A DNA stretch of 64,000 nucleotides, from assembly GCA_900541585.1 (NCBI GenBank), contig UQKD01000017.1:17572-81571 (forward strand), in the 5' to 3' direction. Below are positions 34,974-43,133 of this stretch, in pieces; the stretch's first letter is position 1, and each line of letters begins with the position of its first letter. Below the pieces are notes generated by a model that was not told the DNA's origin, searched no databases, and was given only the letters and a program-made list of their open reading frames with translations. This DNA is from an uncultured Alistipes sp. GTDB taxonomy: Bacteria > Bacteroidota > Bacteroidia > Bacteroidales > Rikenellaceae. Position numbers and translations under genes: made by a program.

Positions 34974-35852
34974 ATGAAGCGCATTCTGCTGGTTTTGACC
35001 GCGCTGCTGTGCGGTCCGGGACCCGGTATGGCCGGGAATCCCTTCCTGCGTCCGGAAGGGGCGGCTCCCTTTGTCGTCGCCCACGGCGGATGCAAGCACC
35101 TGTTTCCCGAAAACACGATGGTCGCTTTCGACGGAGCCGTGGCGCTGGGCGTCGACATGCTCGAAATGGATGTCCGGCTGACGGCCGACAGCGTTCTGGT
35201 GACACATCACGACGATACGCTCCGGCGCACGAGCGACGGCGAGGGCCTGATTATCGGTTACACGCTCGAAGAGCTGGGGCGTTTTAACTTCGGTGCGAAG
35301 TTCGCCGGGCTTGAAAAGAAGTATCCCTACCGCAATTGCCGGGTCCGCATCACGACGCTGGAGAGTGTTCTGCTGAAGTACGGGAGTGTCAGGCGGATGT
35401 TTCTTGAAATCAAGGGCGAGGGCGGCGAGGGCCTGCGCTGCGCTGAAAAATTGGCGGAACTTCTTCGCCGCACGGCGACGGAGGACCGCGTGCTGGTTTC
35501 GGCTTTCAACGACCGGATCGTCCGGCATTTCCGGAAAGTTTCGCGGGGCCGCGTGCAGACGGCCATGGGGCGGCGGCATGCCCGGAGGCTGGTCGTGCTG
35601 AGCAAGATGGGGCTCGGTTTTTTGTGGTGCGGAAAGTACAAGTCGCTGCAAATCCCCCTGCGCATGGGCAAGGTCCGTCTCGACCGGCCTTCCATTGTGC
35701 GCACAGCCCGCCGCAAGGGTATTTCGGTGTATTACTGGACGGTCAACAGGACGGAGGATATGGAGCGTCTGGCGGCTTTGGGAGCCGACGGCGTGATCAC
35801 CGACCGTCCCGACCGCGTTCCGGAGGAGTGGGTCAGAACATCGTCTGATTGA
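34974..35852 (+). CDS. Glycerophosphodiester phosphodiesterase family protein, exported
   Basis: 292 aa with a signal peptide (MKRILLVLTALLCGPGPGMAG). The GDPD barrel motifs are complete: VVAHGGCKHLFPENTMVAF, then LGVDMLEMDVRLTADSVLV, THHDDTLRRTSDG, RMFLEIKGEG, and the C-terminal SVYYWTVNRTEDMERLAALG with GVITDRP. Family members use Ca2+ or Mg2+ to split glycerophosphodiesters. In the periplasm it could remove phosphodiester-linked glycerol or lipid groups from imported material. It lies 65 nt after the susCD operon, and its last 20 bp overlap the end of the convergent AraC gene. Confidence 0.9.
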   Translation: MKRILLVLTALLCGPGPGMAGNPFLRPEGAAPFVVAHGGCKHLFPENTMVAFDGAVALGVDMLEMDVRLTADSVLVTHHDDTLRRTSDGEGLIIGYTLEELGRFNFGAKFAGLEKKYPYRNCRVRITTLESVLLKYGSVRRMFLEIKGEGGEGLRCAEKLAELLRRTATEDRVLVSAFNDRIVRHFRKVSRGRVQTAMGRRHARRLVVLSKMGLGFLWCGKYKSLQIPLRMGKVRLDRPSIVRTARRKGISVYYWTVNRTEDMERLAALGADGVITDRPDRVPEEWVRTSSD

Positions 35853-36676
35853 TACGCCGGTATTTTTTCGGCGTTTGGTTGTAGAGCGATTTGAAAGTTT
35901 TGTAGAAGTGTCCCAGGTTCGGGAACCCGCAGTTGGAACTGATCTCCTTGATCGGCATGCCGGTGATGACGAGTTGTGTGGCGGCGTAGCGCATTTTCAG
36001 TTCGTTGGTCAGCTCGGTCAGCGATTTGCCGAAGTGGAGGCGGACGGTGCGGTTCACATAATCTCCGTTTCTGCCGCACAGTCCGGCGAATCCGGCGCAT
36101 CCCCGGCGGAAAAGGTCCGGGGTGGTGTATTCCTGAATGGCGCGTACGAGCCATACCGGAATGTCCGCGGGGGTGGCGAGGGCTTCATGCAGCGTGATCT
36201 GCCGGAAGATGAACAGCAGCAGGCTGTCGAGTTCGATATTGCTCCGGGAGTGGCTCATCGTCTCCTCGGCGCGTGCCGAAAGCTGGTGCAGGATTTCGGC
36301 CGGAAGCTGTATCCGGTAGGGCATTGCCCCTGTCGACCAGAAATACTGGCCGCTGTCGGGGAAATAGCGTTCGCGGAAATGATGCAGCGTCTCGACGGGA
36401 AACGCAATGTTGATCAGCGTGATTCCCCCCCCCCTTGGTCGATGCCGCGTACGTATGGGCATCCTGCGGCCGAATCATGATCAGGTCGCCCGGCCCGATG
36501 CGCAGGCGTTCGCCGTTGACCAGGTGATACCCCGAACCTTTCTCGATCCAGAGCAGTTCCGCATAGTCGTGGGTATGGAACGAGAGATCCTGCCGGGAAA
36601 TGATATTGACGCGGGCCAGGTGGAACGTTTCGCCCGGATGAAGGAAGCTGGATAATTCGAAAACAGGGATGTCCAT
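35833..36676 (-). pseudogene. AraC-family regulator interrupted by a frameshift at a ten-G run (possibly phase-variable)
   Basis: The N-terminal cupin-type sensor starts at the ATG 36676 (MDIPVFELSSFLHPGETFHL, HTHDYAELLWIEKGSGYHLV, GDLIMIRPQDAHTY). It runs into the G10 tract (36434-36425), after which the frame is lost; this product stops at 36185 after 163 aa. The continuation, in another frame, carries ITLINIAFPVETLHHF and the full AraC double HTH (KMRYAATQLVITGMPIKEIS, GFPNLGHFYKTFKSLYNQTP, KKYRR). With nine or twelve G the two join through STKGGGITL into about 280 aa, the normal AraC size. Both halves are otherwise intact, so slippage or an assembly error is likelier than decay. It is divergent from the glycyl-radical operon, its probable target. 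Confidence 0.85.
36425..36434. repeat. Homopolymer C10 (G10 on coding strand) inside the AraC gene
   Basis: Ten consecutive C on the plus strand. It sits between the sensor and DNA-binding domains and sets the reading frame of the regulator. Tracts of this length are prone to slipped-strand mispairing. Confidence 0.95.
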
Positions 36677-36693
36677 GGGGCTGTATGTTTTTG

Positions 36694-36725
36694 CAATAGT
36701 ACGGATTATTTGTGGAAAAACCAAA
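36694..36725 (-). promoter_or_regulatory. Probable promoter of the AraC gene
   Basis: On the minus strand TTTG (36725-36722) is followed after 20 bp by TACTATTG (36701-36694), a seven-of-eight fit in TAnnTTTG. It lies 17 nt upstream of the ATG at 36676. No convincing promoter was found facing the glycyl-radical operon in the same 121-bp space, consistent with activator dependence. Confidence 0.55.
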
Positions 36726-36797
36726 CGGAAATATCGGTACAGGATAATGAATGAGGACTTTTTATTCGAATTGAGACGGTAAAACGTAACTGAAGCT

Positions 36798-37706
36798 ATG
36801 ACGGAGAACACAGTGACGGGCATGGTCACCAAGGTGCAGCGGATGTCGATTCACGACGGTCCGGGCATCCGGACGACGCTGTTTCTGAAAGGGTGCAATT
36901 TCCGCTGCCGGTGGTGCCACAATCCCGAGACCTGGCGGCGGGAGGCGCAGCTCGAACGGATCGCGGAGCGCTGTATCGCCTGCGGGGCCTGCGTGCCGGT
37001 CTGCCGGACCGGGGCCCTGCGTCCGGAAGAGGGCGGCATCGGCATCGACCGGGAACGGTGCGATGCCTGCGGGCTGTGCGCCGCGGTCTGCCCTGCGCGG
37101 ACGATGCACCTTGTGGGACGGGAGGTTTCGGCGGACGGACTGATGCGGGAACTGCGGCGCGACGTGCCCTATTTCGAGGAGTCGGGCGGCGGGGTCACCC
37201 TCTCCGGGGGCGAACCGCTGCTCCAGCCCGCCTTTGTCCGCGAAGTGCTGTCGCGCTGCCGGGCCGAGGGGATCCCGACGGCCGTTGAGACGAACCTTTC
37301 CGTGCCTTCGGAGCTGATCGAAGAGTTGCTGCCGCTGGTCGGTCTGTGGATGTGCGATTTGAAACTGGCCGACGACAGCCGGCATCGCCGGTGGACGGGG
37401 ATGTCCAACGCCCGGACCGTTGCGAATCTGCGGCTGCTCGGCCGAAGCGGAGTTCCGCTGATCGTCCGCACGCCGGTCGTGCCCGGTGTCAACGATACGC
37501 CCGAAGCCATCGGGGCGGTCTGCGCCCTGCTCAAAGACCTCGAAGGGCTGCTCTATTACGAATTGCTGGGGTTTCACACGCTCGGCGCTGATAAATACGC
37601 CTGCCTGGGCATGGAGAACCCGATGCCCGGTGCGGAACCTTTGCCGCCGGAACGGCTGGAACGCCTCCGGGAGGCTGCCGCCGCGACGGGGATAAAAGTC
37701 AAATAA
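36798..37706 (+). CDS. Glycyl-radical enzyme activating protein (radical SAM)
   Basis: 302 aa. The radical-SAM cluster motif is GCNFRCRWCHNP (C33, C37, C40). Two ferredoxin-type 4Fe-4S motifs follow as an insert: CIACGACVPVC (C59, C62, C65, C69) and CDACGLCAAVC (C88, C91, C94, C98). The SAM-binding GGEP occurs in VTLSGGEPLLQP. The two-cluster insert is typical of activases of non-PFL glycyl-radical enzymes. It puts a glycyl radical on the enzyme encoded 10 nt downstream. First gene of the operon divergent from the AraC regulator. Requires anaerobic conditions. Confidence 0.95.
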   Translation: MTENTVTGMVTKVQRMSIHDGPGIRTTLFLKGCNFRCRWCHNPETWRREAQLERIAERCIACGACVPVCRTGALRPEEGGIGIDRERCDACGLCAAVCPARTMHLVGREVSADGLMRELRRDVPYFEESGGGVTLSGGEPLLQPAFVREVLSRCRAEGIPTAVETNLSVPSELIEELLPLVGLWMCDLKLADDSRHRRWTGMSNARTVANLRLLGRSGVPLIVRTPVVPGVNDTPEAIGAVCALLKDLEGLLYYELLGFHTLGADKYACLGMENPMPGAEPLPPERLERLREAAAATGIKVK

Positions 37707-37716
37707 ACACAGATAA

Positions 37717-39849
37717 ATGAACTACGATCAGAAACTTGCCAGCCTGCGTGCCCGCAAACTGCGGCAGACACGCGAAAAGATCGAGCGGGAGGGTGTGCTC
37801 GACGAAGACGATTACGGGCGGATCGTACCCCCGGAGGGCCTTTGGAAGATCCGGCCCAACCACCCCGACGGATCGTTCTACGGCTTCGACGCCTGGACGG
37901 ACAATTTTTGCAGCCTGATGGCCGTGCATCCGGTCTATGTCGACCCGGACGACGCCTTTGCCGGGCGGTGGATGTACTTCATGTCCAAGATGCGTCCCAA
38001 CAAGTGGAATCCGGCCTATCCCTACGACCACCTGAAGGCGGACATCGCCCGCTACGACATCATCTGCGGAATCGGCGACGACGCCCATTTCGCACCCGAT
38101 TACCGGATGGGGCTCGAACTGGGCTGGGGCGGCCTGCTGGAGAAGATCGCCGCCTGCCGGAAGCTGAATCCCTCGCCCGGGCAGCAGCATTTCTACGACC
38201 TGCACGAACGGGCCGTCCGGAGCGTGCAGGGATGGATCGGACGCCACATTGCCGAGGCTGAACGGCTGGCGGCCGAAGAGCCCGATGCCGGGCGGCGCGA
38301 CAACCTGCTGGCCATGGCGCAGGTCAACCGCAATATCCTGAACCGTCCGCCCGAGACCCTGCGCGAAGCCTGCCAGTGGATCGTCTGGTATCACCTCGCT
38401 TCGCGCACGTACAACCGCGACGGGGCGGGAGCACAGATCGACGCGCTGCTCAGACCCTATTACGAACGGGACAAGGCGCTCGGGCTGACCGACGACGAGG
38501 CGGTCTATTACCTGGCCTGCCTGCTGATCAACGACCCGGTCTACTGGCAGCTGGGAGGTCCCGACGAAACGGGCCGGGACCAGACTTCGCGCATCTCCTT
38601 TCTGGTGCTCGAGGCGGCCGGGAAGATCGACACGTCGCTCAACATCACCGTGCGGGTCCACGACGGGCTTGACCCCGAGCTGTTCCGCGCGGCTGTCGCC
38701 TGCCTGATCCGCTATAAGAACGGCTGGCCCCGCTTCTCGGGCGACAAGGCCCTTGTCGAGGGTTTCATGCGCAACGGTTTCAGCGCGGAGCTGGCCCGCA
38801 GCCGGATCGCCGTCGGCTGTAACTGGATGTCGCTGCCGGGGCTGGAATATACGATGAACGACCTGGTGAAGGTCAATATGGCGAAGGTTTTCGAGGTGGC
38901 CTACGACGAACTGCTGGCCTCGGACGCGGAGCCTTCGACCGGAGCGCTTTGGCGCGGGTTCGAACGCCACCTGGGCCGGGCCGTTCACACGGCGGCCGAA
39001 GGCATCCGCCACCACCTGAAATACCAGAAGTACAACGAACCCGAACTGCTGCTCAATCTCTTGAGCCACGGGCCGCTGGAGAGGGGCCGGGATGTCTCGG
39101 ACGGCGGGGCGGAGTATTACAACCTCGCCATCGACGGCGCGGGGCTGGCCGTCGTGGCCGATTCGTTCGCCGCCCTCGAACAGCGTGTCGAGCGCGAAGG
39201 CCGCCTGACGTGGGAGGAGGTCACCCGCCACCTGCGGGAGAATTTCGAAGGGGAGGGCGGCGTTGCCGTCCGCAAACTGCTGCAAACCGCACCGCGCTAC
39301 GGGCAGGAGGATTCCCCGGGCGAATCCTGGGCCTTGCGCGTCAGGGATGCCTTCGTTGCGGCCGTGCGGCGCGAGACGGAACCCGGCCGGGTCTTCATCC
39401 CCGGTTTCTTCTCGTGGGCCAATACGGTCGGCTTCGGCCTTTCGGTCGGGGCGACGCCCAACGGGCGCAAGGCCGCAACGCCCATCTCCCACGGAGCGAA
39501 TCCCGTGCCCGGTTTTGCGCTGGACGACGCGTCGCTCTCGCTGGCGACCTGCATCGCCCGTATCCAACCCGGTTACGGCAACACGGCGCCGATGCAGTGG
39601 GAGATCGACCCCTCGCTGGCCCGGCAGGACAATGCGGAACTGATCGGCGCGATTCTCCGCACCCATTTCAGGATGGGCGGAACGCTGGTCAACGTGAACG
39701 TCATGGACAGGGAGACCGTGCTCGCGGCGCACGAGAACCCCGAGAAATATCCCGAACTGGTGGTGCGCGTTACGGGCTTCACGGCCTATTTCTCCATGTT
39801 GTCGCCCCGGTTCCGGCAGTTGGTCGTCGACCGTATTTTGGAAAATTGA
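37717..39849 (+). CDS. Glycyl-radical enzyme of the PFL/dehydratase superfamily, unknown substrate
   Basis: 710 aa, a little shorter than most members. The C-terminal glycyl-radical loop is RVTGFTAYF (radical Gly at about 687, 24 residues from the end). The thiyl Cys is at about 368 in AVGCNWMSLPG. Diol dehydratases, CutC, HypD and arylacetate decarboxylases have C-x-E here; this one has C-N-W, so the usual acid/base Glu is absent. It also lacks the Cys-Cys of pyruvate formate-lyase. Other features are YDHLKADIARYDIICGIGDD and NTVGFGLSVGATPNGRKAATP. Fold certain. The neighbouring cupin and RhaT-type transporter suggest a sugar or sugar acid as substrate (inference). Confidence 0.92.
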   Translation: MNYDQKLASLRARKLRQTREKIEREGVLDEDDYGRIVPPEGLWKIRPNHPDGSFYGFDAWTDNFCSLMAVHPVYVDPDDAFAGRWMYFMSKMRPNKWNPAYPYDHLKADIARYDIICGIGDDAHFAPDYRMGLELGWGGLLEKIAACRKLNPSPGQQHFYDLHERAVRSVQGWIGRHIAEAERLAAEEPDAGRRDNLLAMAQVNRNILNRPPETLREACQWIVWYHLASRTYNRDGAGAQIDALLRPYYERDKALGLTDDEAVYYLACLLINDPVYWQLGGPDETGRDQTSRISFLVLEAAGKIDTSLNITVRVHDGLDPELFRAAVACLIRYKNGWPRFSGDKALVEGFMRNGFSAELARSRIAVGCNWMSLPGLEYTMNDLVKVNMAKVFEVAYDELLASDAEPSTGALWRGFERHLGRAVHTAAEGIRHHLKYQKYNEPELLLNLLSHGPLERGRDVSDGGAEYYNLAIDGAGLAVVADSFAALEQRVEREGRLTWEEVTRHLRENFEGEGGVAVRKLLQTAPRYGQEDSPGESWALRVRDAFVAAVRRETEPGRVFIPGFFSWANTVGFGLSVGATPNGRKAATPISHGANPVPGFALDDASLSLATCIARIQPGYGNTAPMQWEIDPSLARQDNAELIGAILRTHFRMGGTLVNVNVMDRETVLAAHENPEKYPELVVRVTGFTAYFSMLSPRFRQLVVDRILEN

Positions 39850-39861
39850 TCGTAAAAACAG

Positions 39862-40293
39862 ATGATGGAAACCATGAAGATAATCGATGCGTACGATTAC
39901 GGCGGAACGGGCTATGCCCCGTTTCTGATCGGGGACAAATGGCAGGTCGCATTCCTGAACTATGCGCCGGAGGAGGCGCTGGAAAGCATCGTGAAACTGG
40001 ACGTGCACCACTATACCGACGAAGTTTTCGTGCTGCTCGACGGCCGTGCGGCGTTGATCAGCGCGCAGGTCGACGACGGCGGGGTTGCTTACGAGGCGGT
40101 CGACATGCGGCCTCTGTGCGCCTACAACATCCGCCGCGGGGTGTGGCACAAAATCGCGATGCAGCCCGGCAGCCGGGTTCTGATCGTGGAGAACTGCAAT
40201 ACGCACCTGGGTGATTTCGAATTCTACGACCTTTCGGCGGAGCAGATTGCCGCCCTGCGGGAGACGGTCGTAAAAGTATGGAGTGAAGAATGA
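39862..40293 (+). CDS. Small cupin-like protein
   Basis: 143 aa, no signal peptide. A single cupin barrel is suggested by LDVHHYTDEVFVLLDGRAAL (His-His...Glu metal-site pattern) and NIRRGVWHKIAMQPGSRVLI (second-motif His). Small cupins of this type act as sugar isomerases/epimerases or bind small acids. It begins 12 nt after the glycyl-radical enzyme and slightly precedes the transporter, so it probably acts on the substrate or product of that enzyme, for instance as a mutarotase/isomerase. No specific family was recognised. Confidence 0.7.
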   Translation: MMETMKIIDAYDYGGTGYAPFLIGDKWQVAFLNYAPEEALESIVKLDVHHYTDEVFVLLDGRAALISAQVDDGGVAYEAVDMRPLCAYNIRRGVWHKIAMQPGSRVLIVENCNTHLGDFEFYDLSAEQIAALRETVVKVWSEE

Positions 40294-40297
40294 TATT

Positions 40298-41305
40298 ATG
40301 GAGACGAATTATTGGGCCGGGCTGTCGCTGATCGCGATGGGCGGTTTGTTCGCCGGGAGTTTTTCGGTCCCTTTCAACCGCAGCAAAGGCTGGGAATGGG
40401 AGAACAACTGGTTGGTGTGGAGCGTCGTGGCGCTCGTCGTTGCGCCCTGGGTTGTCGCCGTGGCTACCGTCCCCGGGCTTTTGGGCGTCTATGCTGCCGA
40501 GACGGGTCCGCTGGCGGTCGTGGCGTTCTTCGGACTGATCTGGGGCGTCGGGGCGATCCTCTTCGGACGGGGCATCGACCTGCTGGGCGTCGGCCTGAGC
40601 ATGCCGATCATGCTCGGGCTGACGAACGTGATCGGGACGCTGATGCCCGTCGTCCTGCGCGATCCGGGCGGTTTGCTGACCGCTTCGGGACTCCGGCTGA
40701 CCGCCGGGGTGCTGGTGATCGTGCTCGGCATCGTCTTCTATTCCGTTGCCGGGAGCCTGAAGGAGCGGGGTGCGCAGACGCCGCGGGCCGGGGTACGCAG
40801 CGGCTTTGTGAAGGGCCTGCTGGTCTGCCTTGCAGCCGGCATTTTAAGCCCGATGGTCAATTTCGCCTTTGTTTTCGGCGCGCCGTTGCAGCAGCAGGCC
40901 CTTGCCGCCGGGACCGATCCGGTCTATACGTCCAATGCCGTCTGGAGCATCGCGCTGACCGCCGGATGCCTGGTGAATGCGGGGTATTGCATCTGCCTGC
41001 TGCGGAGCCGGAAGACGGGGGCGCTGTACCGCGGGAGCCGCCGGGTGAACTGGGCCTGGGCCGCTTTGGCCGGGGTCCTTTGGTACTCGAGCATGATGCT
41101 TTACGGCATGGGAGGCAGTTTCCTCGGCGACGCCGGAGTGTCGGTCGGCTGGGCGCTGATGCAGTCGTTGGCGATCCTGACGGGCAATCTCGCGGGGCTT
41201 TTCACGGGCGAATGGCGCGGAGCCGCACCCGTGTCGCGGCGGATCATGTGGCTCGGACTGGCGTGTCTGCTGGCCGGGGTGTTCATCGTGGCTTTCAGCA
41301 GATAG
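40298..41305 (+). CDS. RhaT-type sugar:proton symporter
   Basis: 335 aa with about ten membrane helices, close to the 344 aa of E. coli RhaT. Family features are GLSLIAMGGLFAGSFSVPF near the N-terminus, WEWENNWLVWS, LFGRGIDLLGVGLSMPIMLG, and GSFLGDAGVSVGWALMQSLA. RhaT carries L-rhamnose and L-lyxose; relatives in the Bacteroidota carry various deoxy sugars. The ATG at 40298 is chosen over a GTG inside the cupin gene. No rhamnose isomerase or kinase is nearby, so the substrate is open. Last gene before the terminator at 41340. Confidence 0.88.
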   Translation: METNYWAGLSLIAMGGLFAGSFSVPFNRSKGWEWENNWLVWSVVALVVAPWVVAVATVPGLLGVYAAETGPLAVVAFFGLIWGVGAILFGRGIDLLGVGLSMPIMLGLTNVIGTLMPVVLRDPGGLLTASGLRLTAGVLVIVLGIVFYSVAGSLKERGAQTPRAGVRSGFVKGLLVCLAAGILSPMVNFAFVFGAPLQQQALAAGTDPVYTSNAVWSIALTAGCLVNAGYCICLLRSRKTGALYRGSRRVNWAWAALAGVLWYSSMMLYGMGGSFLGDAGVSVGWALMQSLAILTGNLAGLFTGEWRGAAPVSRRIMWLGLACLLAGVFIVAFSR

Positions 41306-41339
41306 TCCCCGCTGCCGATCGGACCCGGTCCGAATCCGC

Positions 41340-41371
41340 ATAAGTCTCGCATTTGCGGGACTTATTTTTTT
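41340..41371 (+). terminator. Rho-independent terminator of the glycyl-radical operon
   Basis: A 12-bp stem (ATAAGTCTCGCA / TGCGGGACTTAT, one G-U pair, loop TT) is followed by seven T. It lies 35 nt after the transporter stop. Confidence 0.93.
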
Positions 41372-41664
41372 GTTGCCGTGGATTCCACGGCGATCTTCCG
41401 GTCTTCTTCGGGCGGGGCTGCACGGCGTTCGGCACGCCTTCCGGCACTCCGTAAACGCCCTGTCCCGGCGCGACGGCCGGGCAGGTTCCGGGCCTGCGGC
41501 GGTCGTCTTTGCGGTGCAGCATCCTGCGGTTATACATCTGCTCCATTTGTGCCGGAAATTTGTCAAAATAGGATAAATTGCTGTTCAGGACCCCCGATTG
41601 TAGATAATCTTTTTTATATTTGTGCGTTAAAACCGAAAAACAATAATCAAAACTAAATAACGCT
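41372..41664 (+). promoter_or_regulatory. V/A-ATPase upstream region with promoter
   Basis: No gene is supported. A short perfect hairpin (GCCGTGG-ATT-CCACGGC, 41375-41391) opens the region. A good -7 box TATATTTG lies at 41615-41622, without a clear -33 element, and predicts a start near 41629 and a short A-rich leader before the ATG at 41665. The rest of the region shows nothing recognisable. Confidence 0.6.
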
Positions 41665-42279
41665 ATGGAAAACAAACTTCAACAGTTGACGCAGAAGCTC
41701 TACGACGAAGGGCTGGAGAAAGGGCGCGCCGAGGCCGACAAGCTGGTGGCCGACGCCAAGGCCGAGGCCCGGAAGATCGTCGCCGAGGCCCGCGCCGAGG
41801 CCGAAGAGATCGTCAAAAAGGCGGAGGCCAAGGCCGAGGATGTCTCGAAGAACACCATGACCGAGATTTCGCTGGCCGGCAAGCAGGCCGTCGCCAAAAT
41901 CAAGTCGGAGATCGCCTCGCTGATCATCGCCAAGGCTACGGCCCAGGGCGTGAAGGAGGCCGTCGTGGACCCGACGTTCATCAAGGAGATGCTCGTCGCC
42001 GTGGCCAAAAACTGGAACGGAGCCGACTCGGGCAAGGTCGAATTGCAGGCCCTGCTGCCCGAAGGCGAGCGCAAGAAGCTCGACGCGGCGTTCGAGGAGA
42101 GCGCGAAGGAGCTGCTCGCCGCCGGTGTCGAGGTGGGCTGGTCGAAGGAGGTGAAGACCGGCTTCAAGGTGGGCGCCAAGGAGGGCGGCTACTACATTTC
42201 GTTCGCCGACGCCGACATCGAAGCGCTGTTGGCAGAGTACCTGCGCGACAAGGTGTTCCAACTGTTGTTCAAGGCGTAA
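41665..42279 (+). CDS. atpE: V/A-type ATPase subunit E (peripheral stalk)
   Basis: 204 aa. The N-terminal two fifths are a long Ala/Glu/Lys-rich coiled coil (KGRAEADKLVADAKAEARKI onward), the stalk that links the catalytic head to subunit I. A C-terminal alpha/beta domain binds the head (LAAGVEVGWSKEVKTGFKVG). First gene of a seven-gene operon, 4 nt before the DUF2764 gene. In this operon no separate G/H-type stalk partner is seen. Confidence 0.9.
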   Translation: MENKLQQLTQKLYDEGLEKGRAEADKLVADAKAEARKIVAEARAEAEEIVKKAEAKAEDVSKNTMTEISLAGKQAVAKIKSEIASLIIAKATAQGVKEAVVDPTFIKEMLVAVAKNWNGADSGKVELQALLPEGERKKLDAAFEESAKELLAAGVEVGWSKEVKTGFKVGAKEGGYYISFADADIEALLAEYLRDKVFQLLFKA

Positions 42280-42283
42280 CGGG

Positions 42284-43117
42284 ATGTTTGCAAACGAATA
42301 TTATTGTCTGGTAGCCTCCCTGAAGGAGTACGCGCTCGACGCCGACACCAAGGGCTTCGACGCCCGGGCCATCGTCTCCGGAATTCTGGAGGATGTGAGC
42401 CGCGGCGACGCCCGCGAGGTGCGGCTCCTGTACGGCTACTACGACTGCGAGAATATCGCCGCCCTGCGTGCGGGGCGCTCGGCGCACAATCCGCTGGGCA
42501 ACTTCACGCGCGAGGAGCTGGAGGAGGAGCTGAAAGCTCCGAAGCGGCTTCCCGAGGCGGTCGCCCGCGTGGTGAGGGCCTATGCCGATCCCGAGGGCGA
42601 GGATGCCGAGACGGTCGATACGTCGCGGCGTTTCGAGAAGGAGCTGTTCGGGGCCTACTACGCCGCCTGCGGGAAGGCCGGGAGCCGCTTCCTGCGCGAA
42701 TGGTCGGCTTTCGACCGGAACCTGCGCAACGTTTCGGCGGCCGTCACGGCGCGCGCCGCAGGGCGTGCGGTCGAAGAGGTCGTCGTGGGCGGGGGCGATG
42801 TCGCCGAGCAGTTGCAGCGCAGCTCTGCGGCCGATTTCGGGCTTCGTGGCGAACTTCCCTACATCGACGCGGTGATCGCGGCGGTGAACGACGAGGCCAA
42901 CCTCGTGGAGAAGGAGCACAAGATCGACCTGATCCGCTGGAACGAAGCCGCGGAGCTGGCGACCTTCGACTATTTCGACATCAACGCCATCCTTTCCTAC
43001 CTGGTGCGGATCAATATCGTCGCCCGGTGGACGCAGCTCGACGCCGCGCGCGGCCGCGAGATGTTCGCCCGCCTGCTTGCCGAACTGGACGGAAAGGAGT
43101 TGATTAACAAGGAATAA
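42284..43117 (+). CDS. DUF2764 protein, V/A-ATPase operon subunit (C-like)
   Basis: 277 aa, all helical. Features are NEYYCLVASLKEYALDAD, RLLYGYYDCENIAALRAG, HNPLGNFTREELEEEL, FLREWSAFDRNLRNV and DYFDINAILSYLVRINIV. DUF2764 occurs specifically in bacterial V/A-ATPase operons of this gene order. It sits where other organisms have subunit C/d, so it probably serves as the central-stalk socket that couples rotor and ring. That role is inferred from position and helical content. Confidence 0.88.
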   Translation: MFANEYYCLVASLKEYALDADTKGFDARAIVSGILEDVSRGDAREVRLLYGYYDCENIAALRAGRSAHNPLGNFTREELEEELKAPKRLPEAVARVVRAYADPEGEDAETVDTSRRFEKELFGAYYAACGKAGSRFLREWSAFDRNLRNVSAAVTARAAGRAVEEVVVGGGDVAEQLQRSSAADFGLRGELPYIDAVIAAVNDEANLVEKEHKIDLIRWNEAAELATFDYFDINAILSYLVRINIVARWTQLDAARGREMFARLLAELDGKELINKE

Positions 43118-43133
43118 ACAATAAAAGCATACC

